Assembly (NCBI RefSeq): GCF_042651465.1
Contig: NZ_JBHSCZ010000001.1
Coordinates: forward strand, 1,054,001 to 1,118,000
From: Ferruginibacter yonginensis
GTDB lineage: Bacteria > Bacteroidota > Bacteroidia > Chitinophagales > Chitinophagaceae
DNA length: 64,000 bases
Direction: 5' to 3'
In this document: positions 24,520 to 34,139 of the stretch, in pieces
Position numbering within the stretch: the stretch's first letter is position 1
Layout of the letters: each line of letters begins with the position of its first letter
Position numbers and translations under genes: made by a program
Notes under the pieces: model-generated
The model's input: only the letters and a program-made list of their open reading frames with translations
What the model was told of the DNA's origin: nothing
Databases searched by the model: none

Positions 24520-25665
24520 ATGAAAGTTGTAGCCCTATTTGTAAACTTCATGTTTACTGCGTTTGCCGTAAAAGCACAAGATATTTCTTACAATAAAAAC
24601 ATTGTAAATGAACTAACAAGCAGCACTTATTGGGGAAGAGGCTATACCAACAATGGCATGAAAAAAGCTGCTGATTATTTAGCCGCTGCATTTGAAAAAA
24701 ACGGATTACAACCTTTACAAAAAAACAAATACCTACAACCATTTACATACAATGCCAACAGCTTTCCCGGTAAAATGGAAGTAACCATAAATGGAAAAAA
24801 ATTAACACCTGGAGTAGATTTTATTGTAAGCCCCGATTGTAAAGGAGTTGATGCTAAAGGTACTTTGGAACAGGTAGATTCTGTAACGTTTGTTGATAAA
24901 AAGAACAGCATTATTGTTGTTCAAAATGATAAACTTACATGGTCAGCTGCACAAAAAGTTGTGCCTTATACAGTAATAGAAATCAATAAAAAAACATTTA
25001 CTGAAACGCCCACATCAATAAAAGCAAACATTGAAAACGAGCTCATTAAAAATTTTGAAGCCAATAATGTAGCGGCATTTGTAAAAGGTACTGCACAACC
25101 AGATTCTTTTATTTTTATTACTGCCCATTATGATCACTTAGGTGGTATGGGAAGCAATACATATTTTCCGGGAGCTAATGATAATGCAAGCGGTGTGGCT
25201 TTGTTGTTGAGTTTATCAAAATACTATGCGGCACACCCTCAAAAATATTCAATAGGTTTTATACTTTTTGCAGGAGAAGAAATTGGATTGCTAGGTTCAA
25301 AATATTTCACAGAGCATCCACTCACACCTTTAAAAAATATTCGCTTTCTTATAAATACTGATTTAGCTGGTACTGGCGATGAAGGTATTACAGTGGTAAA
25401 TGCAACGGAGTTTCCTAAAGAGTTTGCCATCATGAATAACATCAACAATAATAATAAATACCTCTCAGCAATTGGGGCTCGTGGCAAGGCAGCTAATAGT
25501 GACCATTATTGGTTTACAGAAAAAGGGGTACCTGCATTTTTCTTTTATACAAGAGGTGGCATAGCGGCCTACCATGATGTATTTGATAAAGCTGAAACGT
25601 TACCCCTTAATGAACAAGCCGATTTGCAATCGCTGTTAATTGCCTTTATTACTGATTTACAATAA
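24520..25665 (+). CDS. Secreted M28-family zinc peptidase
   Basis: A 381-residue protein with signal peptide (VVALFVNFMFTAFAVKAQ) and an M28 aminopeptidase domain. Metal ligands are visible as ITAHYDHLG, FPGANDNASGVALLL, LFAGEEIGLLGSKYF, LINTDLAGTG and, near the C-terminus, SDHYWFTEKGVPAFFFYTRGG with YHDVFD. Between residues about 80 and 190 is an inserted PA-like domain. It probably removes N-terminal amino acids from peptides in the periplasm. It is 5 bp after rsmG; convergent with the GNAT gene with only 6 bp between stops and no hairpin. Confidence 0.92.
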   Translation: MKVVALFVNFMFTAFAVKAQDISYNKNIVNELTSSTYWGRGYTNNGMKKAADYLAAAFEKNGLQPLQKNKYLQPFTYNANSFPGKMEVTINGKKLTPGVDFIVSPDCKGVDAKGTLEQVDSVTFVDKKNSIIVVQNDKLTWSAAQKVVPYTVIEINKKTFTETPTSIKANIENELIKNFEANNVAAFVKGTAQPDSFIFITAHYDHLGGMGSNTYFPGANDNASGVALLLSLSKYYAAHPQKYSIGFILFAGEEIGLLGSKYFTEHPLTPLKNIRFLINTDLAGTGDEGITVVNATEFPKEFAIMNNINNNNKYLSAIGARGKAANSDHYWFTEKGVPAFFFYTRGGIAAYHDVFDKAETLPLNEQADLQSLLIAFITDLQ

Positions 25666-25671
25666 TCAACA

Positions 25672-26202
25672 TTATGGTTGTAAGGTAAGTAACATATACA
25701 AATCGGTTTGTGGTGTGTTACCTATCGGAAAATCATGGGTGTAAGGTGTGCGTTGAAAACCAAATTTCAAATAAAATTTTTGAGCCCTTATATTATGCTC
25801 CCAAACACCTAAAATAATATGTTTATAGCCATGGGTGTTGGCAGCATCAATTAAAAACTGCATCATTTTTTGTGCAACGCCTGTACCATGGTGCGTTGCT
25901 GCTACATATAACCGTTTTAATTCCACAGTATTGCCCTTTTGCAATATTTCGAAATTTGTTGTGGTAGGTGCAAATAATATGTACCCCACAACTTCATCTG
26001 CCACCTCAGCAAAATAATATTGATAGTCACTTTTATTAACCTCTTCAGCTAAAACAGTTTCGTTATAAAAAGTATTTAAAAAGTACTGCATATCTGCTTC
26101 GGTGCAGGTGCCCGTAAACGTATCGTAAAACGTTTGTTTCGCTATAAAAGAAAGCGCAGGTACATCTTTCAATGTAAGCCTGCGCATTTTAAATGATTGC
26201 AT
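25672..26202 (-). CDS. GNAT-family N-acetyltransferase
   Basis: A 176-residue protein of the GCN5 fold: RRLTLKDVPALSFIAKQTFYDTF at the N-terminus, EVADEVVGYILFAP (strand 4), VELKRLYVAATHHGTGVAQKMMQFLID with the acetyl-CoA-binding HHGTGVA loop, and ILGVWEHNIRAQKFYLKFGFQR. It is close to the YesJ/PaiA-like subgroup that acetylates polyamines or small amines, but the substrate cannot be stated. It lies 4 bp after the M1 peptidase gene, in the same transcription unit. Confidence 0.9.
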   Translation of the reverse strand: MQSFKMRRLTLKDVPALSFIAKQTFYDTFTGTCTEADMQYFLNTFYNETVLAEEVNKSDYQYYFAEVADEVVGYILFAPTTTNFEILQKGNTVELKRLYVAATHHGTGVAQKMMQFLIDAANTHGYKHIILGVWEHNIRAQKFYLKFGFQRTPYTHDFPIGNTPQTDLYMLLTLQP

Positions 26203-26206
26203 GGTA

Positions 26207-28135
26207 TTACCAAGTTATTTCTAACAAATTATTCTTTCTATCAACATCTGCCATTCTTCTGGTAGGATCAATTTCAATTTTTACCATATCTCTCAATCCA
26301 ATTTTTGTGTTAAAAATATAAGTAGGGTGTGTCCAACGCCACTCTTCATCAACAATAAATTTACCTATTTCATCTTCTTTTTTTGCACCAAACATGAGGT
26401 TTAGTGGAATGCTATGGGTTTCAGTTGTACCATCTTTTTTGGTTAATACAACATCTATTGGCATGGGTAATTGTCCTACCCTTTTTAACCTAATATTGGT
26501 ACTACCGTTTTCTTCCCAAAGACTATCAATACCATAATCAATTTTTTTTGTGGTGTTTATCCAATACTCTTTGTACCAATCTAATTGTATACCACTAACA
26601 TCTTGCGCCACTTTCATAAAGTCGTTAGCGTTAGGATGTTTAAAGCGCCAACGGTTATAGTATTCTAACAAAATTTTATCCCTTGTTTGGCTACCAACAA
26701 TGTAGCCCAATTGGTTAATAAATGTACAGCCCTTTGAGTAAGCATCAATACTATAAGCAAAGTTGGTGTTGTAGTGATCAGCATGTGTGGTCATTGGCTC
26801 TTCAATGCCACTTTTAGCCAATGCAAAGTACGATGCATAGCTACCGGCATGGTGTAACGGCAACACTTTACCAATAGAATCATAATATTTTAACCCACTG
26901 GTATTTCCTGCTTTTGTCATTTGATCTACCCTTACTTTTTCAGTATAATGATCATCAACTAACTGTGATGAAAATTCTGTAAAGCCTTCATCCATCCACG
27001 AGTACATACTTTCATTAGTACCTAACATCATTTGATACCAAGTGTGCATCCACTCATGAAAAACAGTACCCAAACCTGGCCCGTTAATTAAGGTAGCCAT
27101 TGGGTACTCCATACCACCATCACCTCCTTGTATAAACGAATATTGTGGGTAAGTGTATTTACCAAAATTCTTTTCAATAAAAGGCAAAACAGTAACAGCT
27201 GCATCTGCAACGGTATTCCAATCTGCATCATTTTTAGCGTTATCAGGTTTATAATTGTAAATAACGTGTAATGTTGGTCCACCATTAGGCATATTGCGAA
27301 CCAAGTGTACATATTCAGGATCAGCAGCCCAAACAAAATCATGAATATTTTTACCAACAAATTTCCAGGTACGCTTTGCTGAAGTGATCGATTTTAAATC
27401 AGTTCCAGCTTTATCGTATCCCCAACCAATTTCAGCAGCATTGGTCAATACGCCTGTACCGCCAATTTTATATTCTTTATCAATATTGATGGTTACATCA
27501 TAATCGCCCCACACACCATAAAACTCACGAGCAACATATGGCGTTGGGTGCCAACCTTCATAATCAAACTCACACATTTTTGGGTACCATTGGCTCATAC
27601 TAAACCTAACGCCGGTTGATGGGTTATCTCTACCACTGCGTCTTACTTGCAAAGGCACTTGTGCTTCAAATTCCATTTCAAACACCACTTTAGTTTTTGG
27701 TGCAATAGCTTTGGTAAGATTAACCTCTAAAATAGTTTCATGGTATTTGAATGGTTGCGGAACACCATTCATTTTTAATGAAATAATTTTTTGATAGCCA
27801 ACTTCATCCGGCTTCAATTTTAAAATTCTATCACGAACCCTTGCATCCCAATCTGCACGACCATTTACGGCCACTTTACCTAACTCTCTACTGCGTACAT
27901 CCATACTACTGTTGGGCTGAAAAGCGTTCCAATATAAATGATAAAATACCCTATCTAAAGTTTGATCGCTGTTATTACTATATTCTAACCTTTGGGTACC
28001 TTTAAACTGGTTTTTAGGTGCATCAACATTAATCACCATTTTATAATTAACCCTTTGTTGCCACCTATTTTCAGGCTGGGCCATTGTTTGCAAACTTGCC
28101 AAAGTTGCTAAACATATCAGTACGATTTTTTGCAT
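26207..28135 (-). CDS. Secreted M1-family metallopeptidase (complete)
   Basis: A 642-residue protein with signal peptide (IVLICLATLASLQTMAQ). The zinc site is FHEWMHTWYQ (HExxH) with the downstream SWMDEGFTEFSS glutamate. The gluzincin exopeptidase loop appears as QGGDGGMEYPMATL, a variant of the M1 GxMEN motif (Tyr for Asn). N-terminal beta domain residues 25-250; C-terminal helical and beta tail matches the truncated gene at 1-939. Function: degradation of peptides outside the inner membrane. First gene of a unit with the GNAT gene. Confidence 0.92.
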   Translation of the reverse strand: MQKIVLICLATLASLQTMAQPENRWQQRVNYKMVINVDAPKNQFKGTQRLEYSNNSDQTLDRVFYHLYWNAFQPNSSMDVRSRELGKVAVNGRADWDARVRDRILKLKPDEVGYQKIISLKMNGVPQPFKYHETILEVNLTKAIAPKTKVVFEMEFEAQVPLQVRRSGRDNPSTGVRFSMSQWYPKMCEFDYEGWHPTPYVAREFYGVWGDYDVTINIDKEYKIGGTGVLTNAAEIGWGYDKAGTDLKSITSAKRTWKFVGKNIHDFVWAADPEYVHLVRNMPNGGPTLHVIYNYKPDNAKNDADWNTVADAAVTVLPFIEKNFGKYTYPQYSFIQGGDGGMEYPMATLINGPGLGTVFHEWMHTWYQMMLGTNESMYSWMDEGFTEFSSQLVDDHYTEKVRVDQMTKAGNTSGLKYYDSIGKVLPLHHAGSYASYFALAKSGIEEPMTTHADHYNTNFAYSIDAYSKGCTFINQLGYIVGSQTRDKILLEYYNRWRFKHPNANDFMKVAQDVSGIQLDWYKEYWINTTKKIDYGIDSLWEENGSTNIRLKRVGQLPMPIDVVLTKKDGTTETHSIPLNLMFGAKKEDEIGKFIVDEEWRWTHPTYIFNTKIGLRDMVKIEIDPTRRMADVDRKNNLLEITW

Positions 28136-28216
28136 TCGTATATATTTTTTTAGATAGTAAATTTCGGTAAATAGATTGATGCTATCAATTTTTTGAAAGA
28201 TTGATTCTTCAAAAAA

Positions 28217-28882
28217 TTACGACTTTCCTGCTACAACAATAACAATTTCGCCTTTAACAGGTTTTGCACTAAAATGTTCAAACACTGTTTGAAGTGTACC
28301 TCGTTTGTTTTCTTCAAACTTTTTGGTGAGTTCACGGCTTACACAACAAAGCCTATCTTCTCCTAAATAAGTTATTAAATCTTTTAACGTACGCAGCAAA
28401 CGCATAGGGCTTTCGTAAAAAATCATGGTACGTTGTTCTTCTGCCATTTTTTTAAAGAAAGTTTGTCTACCTTTTTTAAGCGGCAAAAAACCTTCAAAAC
28501 AAAAATGATCCATGGGTAAGCCACTATTAACCAACGCAGGTACAAAAGCAGTAGCACCTGGCAAACATTGCACTTCAATATTATTTTTAATACAAGCTTG
28601 CACTAATAAATAAGCAGGATCGCTAATACCAGGCGTACCAGCATCTGTTAACAATGCAATGGTTTTACCGGCCATCATTTGCGTAGCTAGGTGCTCCGCT
28701 ACTTTATGCTCATTGTGTTGGTGGTAGGGCGAAAGCGGCTTGCTGATACCATAGTGGTTCAGTAATACAGATGATGTTCTTGTATCTTCCGCTACAATTA
28801 AATCAGCACTTTTTAAAACTGCTACTGCTCTAAAAGTAATATCAGCTAGGTTGCCAATAGGCGTTGGTACAAGGTATAACAT
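28217..28882 (-). CDS. rsmI: 16S rRNA (cytidine-1402-2'-O)-methyltransferase
   Basis: A 221-residue tetrapyrrole-methylase-fold enzyme. Diagnostic segments: LYLVPTPIGNLADITFRAVAVLKSADLIVAEDTRTS, HEHNEHK-type QHNEHKVAEHL, TIALLTDAGTPGISDPAYLLV, CLPGATAFVPALVNSGLP, FCFEGFLPLKKGRQTFF and MIFYESPMRLLRTLKDL. It methylates the 2'-hydroxyl of C1402 in the ribosomal P site. Last gene of pepP-pssA-purS-rsmI (35 bp after purS); a TAAGTTTA promoter-like sequence (28894-28901) lies just upstream. Confidence 0.96.
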   Translation of the reverse strand: MLYLVPTPIGNLADITFRAVAVLKSADLIVAEDTRTSSVLLNHYGISKPLSPYHQHNEHKVAEHLATQMMAGKTIALLTDAGTPGISDPAYLLVQACIKNNIEVQCLPGATAFVPALVNSGLPMDHFCFEGFLPLKKGRQTFFKKMAEEQRTMIFYESPMRLLRTLKDLITYLGEDRLCCVSRELTKKFEENKRGTLQTVFEHFSAKPVKGEIVIVVAGKS

Positions 28883-28917
28883 GTTGTATACAATAAACTT
28901 AAAAAATGGTATTTGAA

Positions 28918-29166
28918 TTACCCAACTATGGTAACCTCAAACATTTCCATAACAGCATTGGCTAATAATTTAGTAGCGGCTTCTGTAGCAATTTGATGTG
29001 CAGCTTCTTTACTATCAGCTTCAATGGTTAATTCAATTTGTTTACCAATACGAACATCATTAATGCTCGTAATACCTAAGTTGGCTAAACCTCCTAAAAC
29101 TGCCTTGCCCTGAGGGTCTAACAAATCTTTTAAAGGCATTACTTTTATTTGTGCAGAAAAAATCAT
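28918..29166 (-). CDS. purS: Phosphoribosylformylglycinamidine synthase subunit PurS
   Basis: An 82-residue protein matching PurS: FSAQIKVMPLKDLLDPQGKAVLGGLANLGI, VRIGKQIELTIEADSKEAA and CxxLLANxVMEMF-like TKLLANAVMEMFEV. PurS links the PurL and PurQ subunits of FGAM synthase in purine synthesis. Neither purL nor purQ is in the window. Its ATG overlaps the pssA stop by 4 bp (ATGA), so it is translated together with a phospholipid gene, an odd pairing. Confidence 0.92.
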   Translation of the reverse strand: MIFSAQIKVMPLKDLLDPQGKAVLGGLANLGITSINDVRIGKQIELTIEADSKEAAHQIATEAATKLLANAVMEMFEVTIVG

Positions 29167-29930
29167 GCTGTTGTTGTTTTAAAAACCAAAGATAAAATAA
29201 TGTACCCGATAAATATTACTGGCACACTTAACCATTGTAATAAAATGGCTGCACCTATTGAAAAAACAATAAGTATATATTTGGGTAAGTTATTTTTTAT
29301 AGATACATCTTTAAACTTTAAAGCCATTAATGGTAATGTACTCACCATTAAACCACTTACCACCAAAATAACTGCATACAAAAACCACTTGTTTAAAATT
29401 ATGTTATTGATGGTATCATTATTAGTATGCCAAAAAATAAGGGGTAAGCTAGCAATTAATAAACCTGCAGCTGGTATGGGTACTCCTTTAAAGCCATACT
29501 GTTGGGTAGTATCAATATTAAACCTAGCCAAACGATAAGCCCCTGCGGCAGCCACTAAAAAAGCCGGCAACAACCATATGATAGATGCATCAATACCATC
29601 GGGCTCTGCTGCTATACTGCGACGTAAAAACTGGTATAAAATCATAGAGGGCGCCACACCAAAACTCACCACATCAGCTAGGGAATCTAACTGTTTGCCC
29701 ATTTCTGATGCGGCGTTAAATAACCTTGCTACAAAACCATCTAAAAAATCAACTACCGCTGCAATGCCAATAAATAAAGAGGCTAGCCAAATTTTTTCTG
29801 ACAAGTCAATAAACTGAGCGTTATTAGCATCATACTGAATAGTGATACCGTTTTGTAAAGTAAATACTATCGCAATACAACCACAAATAAGGTTAAGTAA
29901 TGTAAATATATTCGGAATTTGCTTGGTCAT
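29163..29930 (-). CDS. pssA: CDP-diacylglycerol-serine O-phosphatidyltransferase
   Basis: A 255-residue membrane enzyme making phosphatidylserine, the precursor of phosphatidylethanolamine. It begins IPNIFTLLNLICGCIAIVF and contains the CDP-alcohol phosphotransferase motif DFLDGFVARLFNAASEMGKQLDSLADVVSFGVAP (D-x2-D-G-x2-A-R-x8-G-x3-D-x3-D) around residues 62-95. About seven membrane segments follow. It lies 3 bp after pepP and overlaps purS by 4 bp. Confidence 0.95.
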   Translation of the reverse strand: MTKQIPNIFTLLNLICGCIAIVFTLQNGITIQYDANNAQFIDLSEKIWLASLFIGIAAVVDFLDGFVARLFNAASEMGKQLDSLADVVSFGVAPSMILYQFLRRSIAAEPDGIDASIIWLLPAFLVAAAGAYRLARFNIDTTQQYGFKGVPIPAAGLLIASLPLIFWHTNNDTINNIILNKWFLYAVILVVSGLMVSTLPLMALKFKDVSIKNNLPKYILIVFSIGAAILLQWLSVPVIFIGYIILSLVFKTTTA

Positions 29931-29933
29931 ATT

Positions 29934-31229
29934 TTAAGAGCGTTTCTTCATTAATGCTTCAATTTCTTCAACTGTAATAGGAATGTTTTTCATTAAATCT
30001 TTATTCCCATTTTTTGTGATCCAAAAGTTATTCTCAATACGGATACCCATTTGCTCTTCTTCAATGTAAATACCTGGCTCAACCGTAAATACCATCCCTT
30101 GTTTAATAGGTTCTGTACGGGTACCCAAATCATGCACATCAATACCTAAATGGTGTGAAATGCCATGGTATAAATATTTGCGATAAGCTCTATTTGTTGG
30201 ATCTTCATTTTTAACATCTGCCTTAGTAAGCAAACCAATTTTTTGAAAAACAACTGTAGCTTCATCGCCTACTTTCTCTGTATAATCAACAATACTAATA
30301 CCTGGCTTTAAAATACTTGCTGCATATTTATGCAAATGCAAACAGGCATTGTATACTTCTTTTTGGCGTTTGGTAAACTTACCATTTACAGGTACAGTAC
30401 GGGTTAAATCAGCGGCGTAGTTGCCATATTCTGCACCAAAATCCATCAAAATTAATTCGCCACTTTTACACTCTTGGTTATTTTCAACATAATGTAACAC
30501 CCTAGCTCTATCGCCGCTTGCAATGATGCTTCCATAGGCTTCGCCAGTGGCACGTTGCGATAAAAATGAGTGTAAAATTTCAGCATGAATTTCATACTCC
30601 ATAATACCCGGCTGTATAATTTGTAATAAACGCCTAAAGGTAATATCAGTAATATCAATAGCTCTTTGTATAACGGCAACCTCTTCTTCACTTTTAATTG
30701 CCCTTAATGATTTTAAAATAGGAGCACTACGTTGGTACTCATGCAAAGGATAACGTTCCCTCATTTCTTTGGCATAACGATAATCTCTTACAGCAATGGT
30801 ATTGGCTTTGCGATCATTTTCGTTGGTATTTAAATATAAATGTTCTGCCAAATGAATCCATGTTTGTAACATGGCATCTAATGTATCTAAATAGATAACG
30901 GTTTTAATACCAGATATAGCTTGCGCTTCGGCAATACGAAGACGGCGACCATCCCATTTTTCTTTCAACTCGTTGGGCCTTACAATAACCAACACTTCTC
31001 GGTAAGTTTTATCAACATTATCGGGGTAGATGATGAGCATGGTATCTTCTTGCTCTATACCTGTAAGCCAATATAAATCAGAATTTTGCTTAAACTTATG
31101 CAATGCATCGCCGTTGGTAGGCAGTTCATCATTACTATTAAAAATAGCAATAGCATTTTTTTTAAGCTTAGCGGCAAACGATTTTCTATTTTGAATAAAT
31201 ATTGTTGGGTTGAGTGGCAGGTATTTCAT
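29934..31229 (-). CDS. pepP: Xaa-Pro aminopeptidase (M24B)
   Basis: A 431-residue metallopeptidase that removes residues preceding proline. The N-terminal creatinase-like domain (residues 1-165) includes KFKQNSDLYWLTGIEQEDTML. The pita-bread catalytic domain has LMDFGAEYGNYAADLTRTVPVNG (two metal Asp), YHGISHHLGIDVHDLG (His), VFTVEPGIYIEEEQMGIRIENN (two Glu). No signal peptide, so cytoplasmic. First gene of pepP-pssA-purS-rsmI; its upstream spacer contains GC-rich element E3. Confidence 0.95.
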   Translation of the reverse strand: MKYLPLNPTIFIQNRKSFAAKLKKNAIAIFNSNDELPTNGDALHKFKQNSDLYWLTGIEQEDTMLIIYPDNVDKTYREVLVIVRPNELKEKWDGRRLRIAEAQAISGIKTVIYLDTLDAMLQTWIHLAEHLYLNTNENDRKANTIAVRDYRYAKEMRERYPLHEYQRSAPILKSLRAIKSEEEVAVIQRAIDITDITFRRLLQIIQPGIMEYEIHAEILHSFLSQRATGEAYGSIIASGDRARVLHYVENNQECKSGELILMDFGAEYGNYAADLTRTVPVNGKFTKRQKEVYNACLHLHKYAASILKPGISIVDYTEKVGDEATVVFQKIGLLTKADVKNEDPTNRAYRKYLYHGISHHLGIDVHDLGTRTEPIKQGMVFTVEPGIYIEEEQMGIRIENNFWITKNGNKDLMKNIPITVEEIEALMKKRS

Positions 31230-31318
31230 TATGTTATTTTTGAATGTGCAATATAATTTTTTTAAAGCATATTAACGCAACCTGTACTATTTGTTGCATG
31301 GTATTAAAATGCTAAAAA

Positions 31319-31432
31319 GCGGCGGGATGGACAGTAGTACCGCCAACTGTAGCGTAGCGAAAGACGGCGTACTACCAACAGCCCGAACTGCAGTTGAATA
31401 ATGCACCAATGCCGACCGCCCCAAATAAAAAA
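31319..31432. repeat. GC-rich palindromic intergenic element E3
   Basis: GC-rich island between pckA and pepP. It has outer arms GGCGG (31321-31325) and CCGCC (31426-31430), a main stem GTAGTACCGCC (31334-31344) with GGCGTACTAC (31366-31375; one bulge), and a perfect 10-bp palindrome AACTGCAGTT (31386-31395). No ORF. It resembles E1 and E2 in composition and position but shares no obvious sequence with them. Confidence 0.5.
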
Positions 31433-31455
31433 CCCCAACACTTTACATGTTGAGG
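31433..31455 (-). terminator. pckA terminator
   Basis: On the minus strand CCTCAACA, a 7-base loop, TGTTGGGG and then TTTTTTATT, 28 bp beyond the pckA stop codon; one stem mismatch. Confidence 0.75.
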
Positions 31456-31482
31456 CCGTTTTGGTTTTAATATATGTAAGCC

Positions 31483-33093
31483 CTAAGCAGTTACTTTTGG
31501 AGCGGCTGCTAAAATTTCAGCAGATACGCCATCAGCGTACTTTTTAAAATTGTTTACAAATAATTGAGCTAAGTTGTTTGCTTTTTCGTCATAATAAGTA
31601 GCATCAGCCCATGTGTTACGTGGGTTCAAAATTTCTGATGGTACGTTCGGACAAGTAGTAGGCATTTGCATACCAAATACTGGGTGTGCTTCAAATGCAA
31701 CATTATCTAATGCGCCTTCTAACGCAGCGGTAATCATTGCTCTTGTGTAAGGTAATTTCATACGTTGACCAACCCCATAAGGGCCGCCACTCCAACCTGT
31801 ATTAATTAACCAAACATTTACGTTGGTATCTTTCATTTTGTTACCCAACATTTCGGCATATTTACCGGGGTGTAATGGTAAAAACGGAGCACCAAAACAT
31901 GCACTAAATGTAGCCGTTGGCTCTTTTACACCAGCTTCAGTACCTGCTACTTTAGCGGTGTAGCCACTAATGAACTGGTACATAGCTTGACCCGGTGTTA
32001 GTTTACTAATGGGCGGTAAAATACCATACGCATCAGCCGTTAAAAAGAAAATATTTTTAGGCGTACTACCAATTGATGGCTCAATGGCATTGCTAATAAA
32101 ATGTAATGGATAGCTAATACGGGTATTTTCAGTTATAGCTTTGCTAGCAAAATCGATTGTGTTGGTGCCCGGCAAAAAAGTTACGTTTTCAACCAAAGCA
32201 CCTGGGCGTATAGCGTTGTAAATTTCTGGCTCTTTTTCAGCACTTAAATCAATCAATTTAGCATAGCAGCCACCTTCAAAATTAAAGACGGTATCTGGCG
32301 TCCAACCATGTTCATCATCACCAATTAATTTACGGTTAGGATCAGCACTGAGAGTAGTTTTACCCGTACCACTTAAACCAAAGAAAATGGCGGTATCGCC
32401 TGCTGCACCAATATTGGCAGAGCAATGCATGCTTAATACATTTTTTTGATGCGGTAAGATGAAATTAAGGATGGTGAATATACCTTTTTTCATTTCGCCA
32501 GTGTAGCCTGTACCACCTATTAAAATTGTTTTTTTGGTGAAACTTACCATAGCAAAGTTATGTTGACGAGTACCATCAACAGCAGGATCTGCTTTAAATG
32601 AGGGTGCTTGAAGTATGGTCCACTCTGGTTTAAAACCATGAAGCTCCTCATCAGTTGGTCGTAAAAACATATTGTAAGCAAACAAATTGCTCCAAGGGTT
32701 TTCATTAACCACACGAATATTTAAACGATATGTAGGGTCTGCACATGCATAAGCATCTCTAACCCATAACTCTTTTTGACCCAAATACTGTAACAACTTT
32801 TGATGCATGTTATCAAAAACCTCAGGTGTAATAGCAATGTTGAAGTCGTTCCAATTTACTGCATCAGCTGTAAGTGCATCTTTAACGGTAAATTTATCTT
32901 TAGGACTTCTACCAGTGAATTCACCCGTGTTAATGAGCAACGCACCTGTATCGTTTAATACACCTTCGCCTCTTTGTAGAGTAGCTTCAGTAAGTTGTGT
33001 GGGGGTTAACTGGTAATGAACTTTTTGGGTAGTATGAATACCTGTTTCGGCCAAAATATCATTGACTGTTTCAAGCATTGTTGATACTGACAT
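31483..33093 (-). CDS. pckA: Phosphoenolpyruvate carboxykinase (ATP)
   Basis: A 536-residue enzyme converting oxaloacetate and ATP to PEP and CO2 in gluconeogenesis. Hallmarks are GRSPKDKFTV, the kinase-1a P-loop IFFGLSGTGKTTLSADP, LIGDDEHGW (kinase-2) with NFEGGCYAK, ENTRISYPLHFISNA, and SGYTAKVAGTEAGVKEP. The PckA-specific RAYACADP-like VRDAYACADP is present. A strong two-box promoter precedes it and a terminator follows, so it is a single-gene unit. Confidence 0.98.
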   Translation of the reverse strand: MSVSTMLETVNDILAETGIHTTQKVHYQLTPTQLTEATLQRGEGVLNDTGALLINTGEFTGRSPKDKFTVKDALTADAVNWNDFNIAITPEVFDNMHQKLLQYLGQKELWVRDAYACADPTYRLNIRVVNENPWSNLFAYNMFLRPTDEELHGFKPEWTILQAPSFKADPAVDGTRQHNFAMVSFTKKTILIGGTGYTGEMKKGIFTILNFILPHQKNVLSMHCSANIGAAGDTAIFFGLSGTGKTTLSADPNRKLIGDDEHGWTPDTVFNFEGGCYAKLIDLSAEKEPEIYNAIRPGALVENVTFLPGTNTIDFASKAITENTRISYPLHFISNAIEPSIGSTPKNIFFLTADAYGILPPISKLTPGQAMYQFISGYTAKVAGTEAGVKEPTATFSACFGAPFLPLHPGKYAEMLGNKMKDTNVNVWLINTGWSGGPYGVGQRMKLPYTRAMITAALEGALDNVAFEAHPVFGMQMPTTCPNVPSEILNPRNTWADATYYDEKANNLAQLFVNNFKKYADGVSAEILAAAPKVTA

Positions 33094-33117
33094 ATCATGT
33101 ATTGTTTAGTGAGGGTG

Positions 33118-33148
33118 CAAATGTAGCTTAAGTATGAGTGCTAGCAAA
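33118..33148 (-). promoter_or_regulatory. pckA promoter: TTTG-N19-TACATTTG
   Basis: On the minus strand TTTG (33145-33148) and TACATTTG (33118-33125) are exactly 19 bp apart, the full Bacteroidota vegetative consensus, and the -7 box ends 25 bp before the ATG. Confidence 0.75.
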
Positions 33149-33394
33149 TTTTGATTAAGTGTAAAAATTTAAAAAATTATTAAAATATAACAAAAAAGCG
33201 AAGGATAAATAGATATTTTCTAAATAAAAATAATAAAATAAATTATTTTCTAAAGAACTGCCTAAATATTTCATATAAAACTACTTTATAGCAATTATTA
33301 ATTAAAAAAAATGCAATAACTAGGCCGCCAAGTTTTACTTTATTATCAAAGCAATAAACTGCTTCATTTAACTTTATACATTAAAAATTTTTAT

Positions 33395-34084
33395 ATGAAA
33401 ACAGTGGGACTTGTAGGTGGTACAGGATGGGTATCAACAATAGATTATTATAGATACATGAATCAGTTGGTTTTTGAGAAAACAGCACAACAAAGCACTG
33501 CTAAGGTTTTGGTACACTCTGTAAACTATCCACCCATTGCTGCATTAACGGCAGCCAACAAATGGGATGAAATAGCCATTATTATATCAAATGCAGCTAA
33601 GGGATTGGTAACTGCTGGCGCCGATTGTATTTTACTATGTGCTAATACCATGCACCATATTGCACCACATGTAGCTGGTACAATAGATGTACCACTTATA
33701 CACATTGCCGAAGTAACAGCCAAAGCTATTCAAGAGCAAACAATTAATAAAGTAGCATTACTTGGTACAAAATATACAATGAACCTCCCCTTTTTTAAAG
33801 ATATTTTATTTGAAATGGGTATTGAAACTTTGGTACCAGATGAAGAGGACCGCATTTTAATAAATGATAGTATTTATAAAGAATTATCGTTGGGTATTGT
33901 TACCGATGCTACCAAAAATATGTACGCAACCATTATTGAAAAAATGACAGCTAAAGGAGCAGCAGGCATTATAGCTGGTTGTACAGAAATACCAATGGTA
34001 GTGCAACAAAGTGATTTTGATATACCTATTTTTGATACAACTTATTTACATGCACAAGCTGCAGTAAAATTTGCCTTGTCATAA
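33395..34084 (+). CDS. Aspartate/glutamate racemase-family protein
   Basis: A 229-residue cofactor-independent amino-acid racemase. It starts MKTVGLVGGTGWVSTIDYYRYMNQ, and the two catalytic cysteines are Cys82 in LLCANTMHH and Cys196 in IAGCTEIP, each followed by Thr or Asn as in aspartate racemases. It may make D-aspartate or D-glutamate for peptidoglycan, or act on another amino acid. Single gene between pckA (divergent) and scoB (convergent); TAACTTTA (33369-33376) is a possible -7 element. Confidence 0.9.
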   Translation: MKTVGLVGGTGWVSTIDYYRYMNQLVFEKTAQQSTAKVLVHSVNYPPIAALTAANKWDEIAIIISNAAKGLVTAGADCILLCANTMHHIAPHVAGTIDVPLIHIAEVTAKAIQEQTINKVALLGTKYTMNLPFFKDILFEMGIETLVPDEEDRILINDSIYKELSLGIVTDATKNMYATIIEKMTAKGAAGIIAGCTEIPMVVQQSDFDIPIFDTTYLHAQAAVKFALS

Positions 34085-34088
34085 AAAT

Positions 34089-34122
34089 GCGTCAGGGATT
34101 TCAATATTGAAATCCCTGACGC
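34089..34122. terminator. Perfect 34-bp palindrome, bidirectional terminator
   Basis: GCGTCAGGGATTTCAAT and its exact reverse complement meet without a gap, between the stops of the racemase (+) and scoB (-) genes. Confidence 0.8.
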
Positions 34123-34139
34123 TTACTTAATTAAGAATA

